DNA of 64,000 bases from UBA8919 sp041658185 (lineage in GTDB: Bacteria > Elusimicrobiota > UBA8919), in NCBI GenBank assembly GCA_041658185.1, contig JBBAAR010000011.1, positions 27,054-91,053 of the forward strand, written 5' to 3'. Every line of letters starts with the position of its first letter. Position 1 is the stretch's first letter. Below the pieces are notes generated by a model. That model saw only the letters and a program-made list of their open reading frames with translations, was not told where the DNA came from and did no database searches. Shown here piece after piece: positions 32,686 through 44,233 of this stretch. Position numbers and translations under genes: made by a program.

Positions 32686-33708
32686 TTATTTATTTGTACA
32701 GGGGAAAGTTATCCTGATGACAGTTCCTATTCCTTTGCGGTTTTCAGCAAATATTTTTCCGCCGTGTGCTTCAACTATACCTTTACAAACAGAAAGCCCA
32801 AGCCCGGTACCTTTATAACCCTGCGGGCGATTTACCCTGTAAAACTTATCAAAAATATGTTCCAAATCCGTCTCAGGAATTCCGATACCACTGTCGGCGA
32901 TTTTTATTTCAAGAGAATTTTCTATGATTTCCGCAGTTATTTCTATTTCCTGTTTTGTCTGAGAATATTTCGCAGCGTTATCAAGGATATTCGTCAATAC
33001 CTTCATTACAAAGACAAAGTCAATTTCTATTTCTGGTAAGTTATCCGGAATATCAACCGATACCTTATAATCTTTTAAGGTTTTTTCCATCTGTTTTAAG
33101 ACAGTCCCAATTAAATCTTTAACATCCACCGGTTTTCTGTTGATATGCAATGCCCCGGCATCTACCCTTGCCATATCAAGCATATCGCCCACCAACTGGT
33201 TGAGTTTTTCCGATTCCTCATAAGATGTTTCAATAAGAGATTTTTTGGTTTCCTCATCGATGCCGTCATTCTGCAATATGCTGCTTAAGGAACCTGATAT
33301 TGACGCAAGCGGCGTACGCAAGTCGTGTGATACGGAATTCAGAAAGGCAGTATGCAGTTTTTCCGCTTCGCGAAGCAGATTCGCCTGCTGTATTTTGTCT
33401 GCCTGCTCCCTGGCTTTCAAAGTAAGTGTGCTGATAACAGTACCGACGATAAACAGGGTTGCAAACGTAATGAGGTGCTGTGTATCTGCAACTGTCAACG
33501 AGAAGTGCGGCGGGACAAAAAAGAAATCAAGGATTAATACGCTCAAGATTGCAGCAACTAAAGAAGGTCCTCTTCCCCATCTGACGGCTGTTATAACAAC
33601 GACAAGGATATAGAGCATCGCAAGATTCGTGTGCGCAATTGAGTGCTGAAGCAAACTGCCGAACATTGAAACAGCCACTATTAGAGCAATACTTTTCAAA
33701 TAATTCAT
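32686..33708 (-). CDS. KdpD-like histidine kinase lacking the N-terminal KdpD domains
   Basis: 340 aa against about 900 for full KdpD. Residues 1-95 are the four-helix KdpD membrane region (DUF4118; NLAMLYILVVVITAVRWGRGPSL, FFFVPPHFSLTV). Then HisKA with SVSHDLRTPLASIS (phospho-His) and HATPase with NILDNAAKYS, KIADSGIGIPETDLEHIF, and GTGLGLSVCKGIVEAHGG, so all kinase boxes are intact. The cytosolic KdpD and Usp domains that sense ions and c-di-AMP are absent. It lies five bases upstream of the regulator gene. Confidence 0.88.
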   Translation of the reverse strand: MNYLKSIALIVAVSMFGSLLQHSIAHTNLAMLYILVVVITAVRWGRGPSLVAAILSVLILDFFFVPPHFSLTVADTQHLITFATLFIVGTVISTLTLKAREQADKIQQANLLREAEKLHTAFLNSVSHDLRTPLASISGSLSSILQNDGIDEETKKSLIETSYEESEKLNQLVGDMLDMARVDAGALHINRKPVDVKDLIGTVLKQMEKTLKDYKVSVDIPDNLPEIEIDFVFVMKVLTNILDNAAKYSQTKQEIEITAEIIENSLEIKIADSGIGIPETDLEHIFDKFYRVNRPQGYKGTGLGLSVCKGIVEAHGGKIFAENRKGIGTVIRITFPCTNK

Positions 33709-33734
33709 ACGTTACACGGGTTTCCAGAGATGAA

Positions 33735-34168
33735 TTAAGCCGGAATGTTTTTCTTTGAAAATATAGAATAAAGAAACAACAGGATTATTCCCATTGTTAT
33801 TGATGAGTCGGCGACATTGAAAATAGGCCAGATGCGGAAGTCCAAAAAATCAATAATTTCCCCGCGAAAGATACGGTCAAAAAGATTTCCGAATGCACCG
33901 CCTAATATAAGCGAAAAGGCAATTTGATTTAATCCGGAAATATCTTTTTTGATAAAAATTAAAATTGAAATAAGTATTATCGCGACAACTGAAAAAGCGA
34001 GCAGTATATTCCCGTATTTCTGCAACATTCCAAATGCGGTGCCTGTATTGGTAATGTATGTTATATGAAAAACATTTTTTATGACCGCCGCTGATTCGCC
34101 GAGGTAAAAATTTTTTACGATAAAATACTTCGTAATCCGGTCTAAAATAAAAACAGCAAAAATAATTA

Positions 34169-34187
<19 letters not shown>
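33735..34187 (-). CDS. lspA: Lipoprotein signal peptidase (signal peptidase II)
   Basis: 150 aa from MRKKSII; the longer frame only adds sequence that overlaps ileS. It cleaves the signal peptide of lipidated prolipoproteins. Four membrane helices. Conserved motifs: VFILDRITKYF, TNTGTAFG, GGAFGNLFDRIFRG (catalytic Asp104) and FNVADSSI (catalytic Asp127). It overlaps ileS by 19 bases, the frequent ileS-lspA arrangement. Confidence 0.93.
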
Positions 34188-36955
<2,768 letters not shown>

Positions 36956-36958
36956 AAC

Positions 36959-37996
36959 TTATACACCTAAAATTTTCTTTATCCTTTCTTTTGACGGATT
37001 TTTTATTACTCCTTTTTCTGTAATGATGGCAGTTATAAGATTGTGAGGCGTAACATCAAATGCGGGATGGATGGCTTTAACGCCGACGGGAGATATTCTA
37101 TATCCTTTGATGAAAGTAACTTCGTCCGAATTCCTGTATTCAATTTTTATTTTTTTACCGTCAGAAATTGTTAAATCAAAAGTTGAACTTGGCGCGGCGA
37201 CATAAAACGGTATTTTGTTATATTTGCACAAAACAGCAAGCGAATAAGTGCCTATTTTATTTGCCGTGTCGCCGTTAGCGGCAATTCTATCGGCGCCAAC
37301 GATAACTCCGTCAATTACACCGGTTGAAATAAAATAACCCGCCATATTATCGGTGATTAAAACACACGAGATTTTTTCTTGTAAAAGTTCCCACGATGTA
37401 AGCCGAGCACCCTGCAAATAGGGTCTTGTTTCGTCAACATAAACCAATTTTATTTTTCCTTGTTTATGTGCAGTTCTTATGACGCCCAGGGCAGTTCCCC
37501 ATCCGGCAGTCGCTAAAGCACCGGCATTACAATGGGTCAGCAGTGTTGAATTTTTTTCCAGAAGTTTCGCACCGTTTTCGCCTATTTTTTTATTGATTGA
37601 AATATCTTCGCAGTAGATTCTGTCTGCTTCTTTTCTGATTTTTTCCTGTAACTCATCAACTCGTGAACCATGAAACCCGTGTACGATTTTGTTTATTCTG
37701 TTCACTGCCCAAAAAAGATTTACCGCAGTAGGACGGGCGGAAACAAGATATTTGCCGGCAGTTTGAAGATGTTTTTTCAAATCCGAAATATTGCTGATTT
37801 TTTTTTCAACTGCAGCAAGATACATTCCGTAACCCGCGGTAACACCTATAGCCGGAGCGCCGCGCACAGCCATATCTTTAATGCAGCAATAAACATCTTT
37901 ATGATTCCTGCAAACAATATAAATAATTTCAGACGGTAAAAGCCGCTGGTCCAAAACTTTCAAAACTTTTTTTTTTAGATAGAGTGTCTTAACCAT
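36959..37996 (-). CDS. mtnA: Methylthioribose-1-phosphate isomerase
   Basis: 345 aa, eIF2B-like fold. Converts methylthioribose-1-phosphate to methylthioribulose-1-phosphate in methionine salvage (or the related 5-deoxyribose pathway). Signature segments: DMAVRGAPAIGVTAGYGM, LLTHCNAGALATAGWGTALGVI (catalytic Cys, in parts), VDETRPYLQGARLTSWEL, ITDNMAGYFIS (Asp), GADRIAANGDTANKIGTY. No other methionine-salvage gene is visible. Overlaps proC by 8 bases and abuts ileS. Confidence 0.94.
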   Translation of the reverse strand: MVKTLYLKKKVLKVLDQRLLPSEIIYIVCRNHKDVYCCIKDMAVRGAPAIGVTAGYGMYLAAVEKKISNISDLKKHLQTAGKYLVSARPTAVNLFWAVNRINKIVHGFHGSRVDELQEKIRKEADRIYCEDISINKKIGENGAKLLEKNSTLLTHCNAGALATAGWGTALGVIRTAHKQGKIKLVYVDETRPYLQGARLTSWELLQEKISCVLITDNMAGYFISTGVIDGVIVGADRIAANGDTANKIGTYSLAVLCKYNKIPFYVAAPSSTFDLTISDGKKIKIEYRNSDEVTFIKGYRISPVGVKAIHPAFDVTPHNLITAIITEKGVIKNPSKERIKKILGV

Positions 37997-38804
37997 TTGA
38001 TAATTCCTTTGACCTTTTCATTGCCGCACAAATTGCCTTCTCAAAAATTTTCCCAAAATTTTCTCTCAATAAAACCTTGAAAGCAGCTTCTGTTGTGCCG
38101 CCTTGGGAAGTCACTTTCTGTCTTAAATTTTCAGGTTCATCATCTGATAAAATCAGCATTTTTGAGGCACCGAGCAAAGTTTGATTTACAAGTTTTTTTG
38201 CAACATCTTTTTGCATCCCAAGTTTTTCGGCAGTTTTTCTCATAATTTCAGCGACATAAAAAATATAGGCAGGTCCAGTGCCGGAAACGGCGGTTACAGC
38301 ATCCATATCTTTTTCTGTGACATCAACTACAATTCCGCAGAAGTCTAACAGTTTTTTTGCAAATTGAAGGTCAGATTTTTTCGCGTATCTGCCCGGTGTT
38401 ATCGCAATCGCCCCGCTACCTATTAGAGCAGGCGTATTCGGCATAACGCGTATGACTGCAGTTTTTTTCAGATATTTTTCTATTTTTGATATTTTAATGC
38501 CGGCCGCGACGGAAATCAAAAGTTTTCTATTATCAAAATTACCCGCAATCTCTCCAAGCACATCTGCAATTTGATTCGGTTTTACCGTTACAAAAATAAT
38601 ATCTGAAAATTTTACAACTGATAAGTTATCGGAACATTTTACAACCCTGTATTTTCGGTAGACAAAGTTTGCACGGGAATTGTTTATATCCGATATAAAA
38701 ATGTTTTTTGCCGAACAGCAATTTTTCACTATACCGGATATTATTGCTTCTGCTATATACCCGCTACCTATAAAACCGATTTTTTTATCCAGTACGTCTT
38801 TCAT
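37989..38804 (-). CDS. proC: Pyrroline-5-carboxylate reductase
   Basis: 271 aa from the ATG MKDVLDKK. An in-frame TTG at 38819 is better spaced from AAAGGAG (5 bases), so the start may be there, giving 276 aa. Last step of proline synthesis, NAD(P)H dependent. Motifs: IGFIGSGYIAEAIISG (nucleotide loop), VKPNQIADVL, RVMPNTPALIGSGAIA, AVSGTGPAYIFYVAE, and VTSQGGTTEAAFKVL. Its start region overlaps the end of the small basic gene upstream and consists of degenerate GAAAAG-type repeats. Confidence 0.93.
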   Translation of the reverse strand: MKDVLDKKIGFIGSGYIAEAIISGIVKNCCSAKNIFISDINNSRANFVYRKYRVVKCSDNLSVVKFSDIIFVTVKPNQIADVLGEIAGNFDNRKLLISVAAGIKISKIEKYLKKTAVIRVMPNTPALIGSGAIAITPGRYAKKSDLQFAKKLLDFCGIVVDVTEKDMDAVTAVSGTGPAYIFYVAEIMRKTAEKLGMQKDVAKKLVNQTLLGASKMLILSDDEPENLRQKVTSQGGTTEAAFKVLLRENFGKIFEKAICAAMKRSKELSNG

Positions 38805-38961
38805 CTTTTCGCTTTTCAATTTTTCTCCTTTCAACTTTTCTTCGTTTGCTCTTCCTAATATCTATATCTACAGGTATATTAATAGTCCTTCTTTCTTCTT
38901 TGCGATTTTCTTCCGTGCGGCGAAGCCATAATCTTCTGTCTATTTCTATTCTTTTACTCAT
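38785..38961 (-). CDS. Small highly basic protein between yggS and proC
   Basis: 58 aa, not recognised. It begins MSKRIEIDRRLWLRR and ends KVERRKIEKRKDERRTG, with about 30% Arg plus Lys. The ATG overlaps the yggS stop as ATGA, and GGAG lies 7 bases upstream. Its last 20 bases overlap the proC start region, so the three genes look translationally coupled. The tail repeats an E-R-R-K theme encoded by purine-rich quasi-repeats. It could be a short RNA-binding or PilZ-like degenerate protein, but no fold is evident, and it may partly reflect repeat expansion. Confidence 0.5.
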   Translation of the reverse strand: MSKRIEIDRRLWLRRTEENRKEERRTINIPVDIDIRKSKRRKVERRKIEKRKDERRTG

Positions 38962-39650
38962 ATTCTTTCTCCGAAAATTCCATATCCTACGCGCACCATA
39001 TTAGAACCCTCTTCAATCGCAATCTCAAAATCACCTGTCATTCCCATTGATAAAAAAGACAGCGAGTAGCGAGTAGCGAGTAGCGAGTAGTATTTGTATG
39101 CACGTTGAAAATATGGTCTTGCTAACTCAGGGTTTTCAAAATAAGGCGCAATAGCCATCAAACCGGATATTTTTACAAATTTATATTCTTTTGCTTTAGA
39201 CAAAACTACTTCCATCTCATCCGGATTTAACCCGTATTTTTTTTCTTCTTCTGAAATTTTTATTTCAATAAAACATTCCTGAATTTTTTTGATTTTTTCC
39301 GCCTGCCTGTTTATCTCTTCCAATAAATAAACACTGTCAACCGACTGAATCAAATCAAACAACTCAACCGCTTTTTTTACTTTATTCGTCTGCAGGTGTC
39401 CGATTAAGTGTTTTTTGATTTTTACATTTTCCGGAAATTCTTTAAATTTAGAAAGTTCTGCGAACTTTTTTTCCGCTTCCTGAATGCGGTTTTCACCGAT
39501 ATCATTTATGCCGGAATCAACCGCCTCTTTTATTTTATCAATTGATACAGTCTTAGTAACCGCAACAAGTTTAATATCTTTTTTTAGTCCGGCTTTGTTT
39601 TTCGCCTTTTCAATTCTTTCCAAAATAATTTTTATTTTCTCACAAATCAT
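38958..39650 (-). CDS. yggS: PLP homeostasis protein YggS/PROSC
   Basis: 230 aa alanine racemase-like N-terminal fold. PLP lysine in KLVAVTKTVSIDKIKEAV, then GENRIQEAEKKF, HLIGHLQTNKVKKAV, EIKISEEEKKYGL, and LSMGMTGDFEIAIEEGSNMVRVG with IFGERI at the end. It controls free pyridoxal phosphate and amino acid pools. A 7-bp tandem repeat adds SLLATRYSLS before LSMGM. Neighbours proC and the redundant small gene follow. Confidence 0.93.
   Translation of the reverse strand: MICEKIKIILERIEKAKNKAGLKKDIKLVAVTKTVSIDKIKEAVDSGINDIGENRIQEAEKKFAELSKFKEFPENVKIKKHLIGHLQTNKVKKAVELFDLIQSVDSVYLLEEINRQAEKIKKIQECFIEIKISEEEKKYGLNPDEMEVVLSKAKEYKFVKISGLMAIAPYFENPELARPYFQRAYKYYSLLATRYSLSFLSMGMTGDFEIAIEEGSNMVRVGYGIFGERI
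39061..39088. repeat. 7-bp tandem repeat in yggS
   Basis: Four perfect AGCGAGT units encode YYSLLATRYSLS immediately before the conserved LSMGMTGDFE motif. Confidence 0.93.
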
Positions 39651-39683
39651 TAGATAACTTTACTTTTTACTTTCTAATCATGG

Positions 39684-39822
39684 AGCGAAGCAAGAAATTT
39701 GTAAGGAACCTTGAGGAGCGACTCTGCTTTCAGGAGCGACGAACAGAGCGAAATCCGACAGGGCGGTCGGTGAGCGACCAAAGGGAGTCCCTTTAGGGGC
39801 TTTTCCGACAAATTTACTTGCG
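39684..39822. repeat. Palindromic intergenic element
   Basis: The ends form an imperfect inverted repeat, GCAAGAAATTTGT near 39689 and ACAAATTTACTTGC near 39807, with GAGCGA motifs repeated inside (39682, 39717, 39738, 39772) and CCCTTTAGGGG in the middle. It looks like a MITE-like or REP-type element between yggS and the HEAT-repeat gene. Confidence 0.55.
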
Positions 39823-39827
39823 AGCGA

Positions 39828-41027
39828 CTATTTTTTCAACATTTTTCTTGCTTTTTCCGTCATCTTTTTTGACTGCTTATGATTCGGGTCAAGTTTAAGA
39901 ACCTCTTCCCATTCGGCAATTGCTTTTTCGTACTCTCTTTTTTCATATAAACTAACTCCTGCAGAATAATGCTCTCCCATAAATTTAAGTTTTTCCTGTT
40001 GTGAAAGTTGTGTCTGCGAAACCTGTTGCCCTTGCGGGACGCCCGTCGATTGCTGAACCGGAGTTTCTGCGGGTTGTACCGGCGGAATTTCCTGAACAAC
40101 CGGCGTTGGAGGTTCAACATGCTTTATTTTTAATGTTTCCTTTTTAGACGAAACAGATTTGTTTTTCTCAAGTATTTTTATAATCGCCGTACGAAATTTA
40201 TCTTTATCTTCTTCGTCAATTGTTTCTAAAAATTCAACAATTGAAGGGATTGCCGATTTATCACCGAGATTAATAAGTGCATCTGCAACGGCATTATGCA
40301 CAACTATGCCCCGTTTTTGTCTTAATATAGCCGTCAAAAGCGGAGTAGCATTTTGATCACCGAGCGCACCTAAAACATTAATTGCAACAATACTTACATT
40401 GTCTTCTTTATCATCTAAGGCAACTGAAAGAGCCCGAATAGCATCAATCCCGCCGATACTTCCTGCGGCATAAACTGCCGACAGGCGAACATTAATATTT
40501 TTATCTTTAAGACAATTTGAAAGTGTCGGTATAAGCGATGAATCTGAAAAAGTTCCCAAAAGATTTATCGCTGATTTTTTAACAGAATTATTTTTGTCTT
40601 TCGTTGCTTCAATCAGAGGTCCGATTGCCGCCTTGCTGTTTTGTGAAGATAAACTGTCAACAGCAGCCATACGGACATCGTCATCTTTATCTTTCACCGC
40701 AACGGCAATTGCAGAGATTGCAGTGTCATCCTGAATTTTTGAAAGCGCTTTTACAACTTCTACGCGGACATCGTCGCTTTTATCGTTTAATGCATCACGA
40801 AGTGGTGCAACAACATCCGGTTTCCCTATCTCCCCTAATTTCTGTGCGGATTCAATTCTCACCGCTTTTTTTTTGTCCTTCAAACCCTTTATGTACTGCT
40901 GAACCAAGAGTTCGTCGGCATATAGGCAACCGAAAATTAAAAACACAAAACTAAAAACAAAAAATTTCCGCCACAGCCCGCATCTCGCTCCGCCTGACGT
41001 GAATGACTTCCGACTTCTAAAATCCAT
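39828..41027 (-). CDS. Exported HEAT-repeat protein with C-terminal TPR
   Basis: 399 aa. N-terminal signal with possible lipobox IFGC. Residues 45-300 contain about seven HEAT/PBS-lyase-like repeats (units such as AVRIESAQKLGEIGKPDVVAPLRDAL and DVRVEVVKALSKIQDDTAISAI). A proline/glutamine-rich linker follows (PPTPVVQEIPPVQPAETPVQQ, in parts), then one TPR near the C-terminus (EYEKAIAEWEEVLKLDPNHK). A scaffold for protein-protein contacts in the envelope. The start overlaps no neighbour; GGGGG lies before the ATG. Confidence 0.78.
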   Translation of the reverse strand: MDFRSRKSFTSGGARCGLWRKFFVFSFVFLIFGCLYADELLVQQYIKGLKDKKKAVRIESAQKLGEIGKPDVVAPLRDALNDKSDDVRVEVVKALSKIQDDTAISAIAVAVKDKDDDVRMAAVDSLSSQNSKAAIGPLIEATKDKNNSVKKSAINLLGTFSDSSLIPTLSNCLKDKNINVRLSAVYAAGSIGGIDAIRALSVALDDKEDNVSIVAINVLGALGDQNATPLLTAILRQKRGIVVHNAVADALINLGDKSAIPSIVEFLETIDEEDKDKFRTAIIKILEKNKSVSSKKETLKIKHVEPPTPVVQEIPPVQPAETPVQQSTGVPQGQQVSQTQLSQQEKLKFMGEHYSAGVSLYEKREYEKAIAEWEEVLKLDPNHKQSKKMTEKARKMLKK

Positions 41028-41082
41028 ACATCCCCCTTGCGCTTCGCTTTATTTTTCCAGCTTTTACCCGGGAAGCGACTTT

Positions 41083-42708
41083 TTACATTTTTTCCGGAGC
41101 AGATACCCCGAGAATACTTAAGCCGTCTTTTATCACATTTTTTACCGCCTGACACATTGCGAGGCGTGCATTGGTTAAATCGGTGTTTTCCGTTATCACC
41201 CTGTTTCTATTATAGTAAGAATGGAAGCAAGATGCAATATCCTGCAAATATTTTGTCAAATAATGCGGTGCATAATCCCGTGCGGCAATTTCCAGCAAAT
41301 CATCAAAATATAAAACTTTTTTTATCAGTTCCCTCTCTTCTTTCAATTTAAGATTTTCCAAACTTACGGCAGACGAGGGCAGGTTGACGGCTTTTTTTTC
41401 CGCTTCTTTGAATATAGAACAAATTCTTGCGTGCCCGTACTGGACATAAAAAACCGGATTTTCCGGTGTCTGCTTTTTCGCCAAATCCAAATCAAAATCC
41501 AGATGACTTTCGGAATTTCTCATCAAAAGAAAAAACCTCGTCGCATCAATACCCACTTCGTCCATTACTTCTTTAAGAGTAATAAACTCGCCGGAACGTG
41601 TCGACATATTTACTTTTTTGCCATCTTTTATAATGTTCACAAGTTGATATAAAATTATTTTGAGTTTTTTACCGTCGCAACCGGCGGCTTTGACAGCACC
41701 CTTCATTCTTTCCACATAACCGTGATGGTCGGCGCCCCAGATATCTATGTACTCGTCAAAATTTCTTTTATACTTGCTGAAATGATAGGCGATGTCGGAG
41801 GCAAGATATGTTTTTCTTCCGTCCTCACGGACAAGCACCCTGTCTTTATCGTCGGAAAAATCGGTTGATTTGAACCAAACCGCACCGTCTTTTTCATAAG
41901 CAAGATTTTTTTCTTTCAGTTTTTGTATTATTTCGTCAACTTCATTTTTTTTGTAAAGCGAAGATTCCCAAAACCAGTTGTTGAAATGAACTCCGAATTT
42001 TTCCAAATCATTTTTTATCCATTCAAGAATTTTATTTATTGTGAATTCTTTTACATCCAAATTTTTAATCCCGAAACAAGTTTGGGACAAGTTTTTTAAT
42101 TTTTCATTTTTAATTGTTTCGGATATATCCTCAATATATTTGCCTTTATATCCGTTTTCGGGTAGCGGTTTTTTATCTATATGCGACTTAACGGACTGCG
42201 CCAGAATTTCCATCTGGTTTCCGACGTCGTTTATGTAATACTCCCGCTCAACTTTGGCACCCAGACATTCAAACAGCCGGGACAGAGAATCCCCGTAGGC
42301 AGCGCCGCGTCCATGCCCGATGTGCAAGGGTCCGGTAGGATTAGCCGATACAAATTCTACAAGAATCTTTTTGCCGTTCAATATACCATAACGGGAAGGA
42401 AATTCCGGTAATGGACGCATGAATTTTATAAGATTGCCGTAAATGTACTTATCTGAAAAAATTATATTTATGAAACCCGACTGGAATTTTGCATCGGCGA
42501 CAATTTCTTCTTTCTCTATTTCTTTTATTATTTCAGCGGCGATTTCTTTTGGATTTTTTTTAATAATTTTTGAAAGCAGAAGTGCTACGTTAGTAGAAAC
42601 ATCCGCATCAATTGCCGAAGGCGGAATCTCAACATTATATCTTAAATCGTCGGTAATTTTCAACTCGCCTAATATTTTTTCAATTATTTCCCTTGCGTCT
42701 TTTAACAT
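41083..42708 (-). CDS. argS: Arginyl-tRNA synthetase
   Basis: 541 aa class I synthetase. HIGH motif as ANPTGPLHIGHGRGAAYGDSL (in parts), NVGNQM-type segment YINDVGNQMEI, catalytic strand LVREDGRKTYLASDIAYHFSK (in parts), KMSKS-like loop KKVNMSTRSGEF, and the DALR domain (VQYGHARICSIFKEA ... ASCFHSYYNRNRVI). Charges tRNA-Arg. Its start overlaps rsfS by 29 bases. Confidence 0.95.
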   Translation of the reverse strand: MLKDAREIIEKILGELKITDDLRYNVEIPPSAIDADVSTNVALLLSKIIKKNPKEIAAEIIKEIEKEEIVADAKFQSGFINIIFSDKYIYGNLIKFMRPLPEFPSRYGILNGKKILVEFVSANPTGPLHIGHGRGAAYGDSLSRLFECLGAKVEREYYINDVGNQMEILAQSVKSHIDKKPLPENGYKGKYIEDISETIKNEKLKNLSQTCFGIKNLDVKEFTINKILEWIKNDLEKFGVHFNNWFWESSLYKKNEVDEIIQKLKEKNLAYEKDGAVWFKSTDFSDDKDRVLVREDGRKTYLASDIAYHFSKYKRNFDEYIDIWGADHHGYVERMKGAVKAAGCDGKKLKIILYQLVNIIKDGKKVNMSTRSGEFITLKEVMDEVGIDATRFFLLMRNSESHLDFDLDLAKKQTPENPVFYVQYGHARICSIFKEAEKKAVNLPSSAVSLENLKLKEERELIKKVLYFDDLLEIAARDYAPHYLTKYLQDIASCFHSYYNRNRVITENTDLTNARLAMCQAVKNVIKDGLSILGVSAPEKM

Positions 42709-43075
42709 TTTTTGATTTCCTTTTGTTAACCTTTGTGACGGAAATTTTCTTTGCCAACCCCCAATTGCTTTCTAGATTGTAAAATTTTCTTAACTCGGTA
42801 TGGAATACATGAACAACAAGCCCCCCGTAATCAAGAACCGCCCATTTTGTTTTATTTTTTATCTCTTTTTTATACGGTAAAATCGGCAGTTTTTCTTCAA
42901 CTTCCGAAAGAAGCGTCTTTATGTGGGTATCGGAAGTCCCGCTCGCTATAACAAGATAGTCAGTAAAATCCGAAATTTTTCTTACATCCAGAATAATTAT
43001 ATCCCTGCCTTTTTTGTCTTTAAGCAATTCCACTGACTGTAATGCCTTTTTCCTGAAATCTATTTTTTGTCCCAT
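42680..43075 (-). CDS. rsfS: Ribosome silencing factor RsfS
   Basis: 131 aa. Family core: DKKGRDIIILDVRKISDFTDYLVIASGTSDTHIK (in parts), WAVLDYGGLVVHVFHTELRKFYNLE. Binds ribosomal protein uL14 and prevents subunit joining in starved cells. The C-terminus is a basic tail (KRKSKNVKRRKG). Between argS and the LCP gene, overlapping both. Confidence 0.93.
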   Translation of the reverse strand: MGQKIDFRKKALQSVELLKDKKGRDIIILDVRKISDFTDYLVIASGTSDTHIKTLLSEVEEKLPILPYKKEIKNKTKWAVLDYGGLVVHVFHTELRKFYNLESNWGLAKKISVTKVNKRKSKNVKRRKGNN

Positions 43076-44232
43076 ATATTTTTAAGTCCCTCCCAGTCAC
43101 GGCCTATAATAACAGTAACATCCACTCCACGTGTGGAGTCAATTTTTGTGATAACTTCTTTAGCGCCTATAACATCCGCAATCTGCTGTGCCTTGGAAAG
43201 TTCGCCCATTCTGTCTATAATAAGCGTTTTTTCATATTTGGAATTGGCGTCATAATTGCCGATTTTTATAACGTCAAAACTGTTTTTTGTGAGGGCACGG
43301 CGCATCTGTCCGGCAAGATTTGTTTTACCGGATGCATTGAATATCTCAACGACAACATTTGAATATGTCGGGAATTTTTCAATATCATTCACAAGACCGG
43401 TTGTAATCAATTCTATTGATTTCTGAACTGCCGACGGGTCGGCAACCCAAACACCTCTTGACGGCGAACCTGGAAGCGACTGCAAACGAACATTTGAAAG
43501 ATTAAAATTTTTTAACTCGTAAATAACTGCCAGTATATCCCATATAGAAATGTTCGTATGGATGTTTTGATAAAGAATTTTTGCGGTTTTTGGAAATCCT
43601 ACGATAACCATGGGGTCTTTAACTTTATTCATAACCTCACGCATAAAACCCTGTTGTCTTAAAATCCTGTCCAAATCCGCACGGTCGCCGGTTCTGTATC
43701 TTATGTATTCTAATGCCTTGTTGCCGTTCAGCAAATATGTGCCGGTTGAAAAATGTATGTGAAGTTTGCCCCAATTATCGTCGTAATCCATCGGCTGGGA
43801 AATTTCTACTTTTACGCCCCCCAGCACATCTATGAAATTTCTGAAACCGCTGTAGTCCAACTGAACATAAAACGGTATGTCCATTCCGAGGATTTTCTGA
43901 AGTTCATTCTTTACGCTTTCCGTAGCATCATGATGACTTTTACTTTTTTTGTAGGAATGTGCATAGAGCTGGTTTATTTTTCGTATCGCTACTCCTTCAA
44001 CCGAAATTTTTGTATCCCGTGGAATTGAAATGACATCCAAAAATCTTTTTTTCGGATTGTAAGACATAAAAATAATCACATCCGAATGTTTGGCATAGTC
44101 AACATCATCCGTACCTATAATAATTCCGTTAACGCGCCGGCCTGAAATAATATTTAACGTAAGCGTATTGAACAGTGTAAGGATGACAGTAATAAAAAAT
44201 ATCACCCCAAAGATGATTATGTATTTTTTCAT
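43060..44232 (-). CDS. LytR-CpsA-Psr (LCP) family protein
   Basis: 390 aa. One N-terminal membrane helix, then the LCP catalytic domain: IIIGTDDVDYAKHSDVIIFMSYNP, ISIPRDTKI, RKINQLYAHSYKKS, LDYSGFRNFIDVLGGVKVEI, YIRYRTGDRADLDRILRQQGFMREV (in parts), with the Asp and Arg residues of the active site. A C-terminal LytR_C domain follows (VVVEIFNASGKTNLAGQMRRAL). LCP enzymes attach glycopolymers to peptidoglycan or proteins at the membrane. Here they may act with the glycosyltransferase-like gene; the link is inference. Confidence 0.9.
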   Translation of the reverse strand: MKKYIIIFGVIFFITVILTLFNTLTLNIISGRRVNGIIIGTDDVDYAKHSDVIIFMSYNPKKRFLDVISIPRDTKISVEGVAIRKINQLYAHSYKKSKSHHDATESVKNELQKILGMDIPFYVQLDYSGFRNFIDVLGGVKVEISQPMDYDDNWGKLHIHFSTGTYLLNGNKALEYIRYRTGDRADLDRILRQQGFMREVMNKVKDPMVIVGFPKTAKILYQNIHTNISIWDILAVIYELKNFNLSNVRLQSLPGSPSRGVWVADPSAVQKSIELITTGLVNDIEKFPTYSNVVVEIFNASGKTNLAGQMRRALTKNSFDVIKIGNYDANSKYEKTLIIDRMGELSKAQQIADVIGAKEVITKIDSTRGVDVTVIIGRDWEGLKNIWDKK

Positions 44233-44233
44233 T

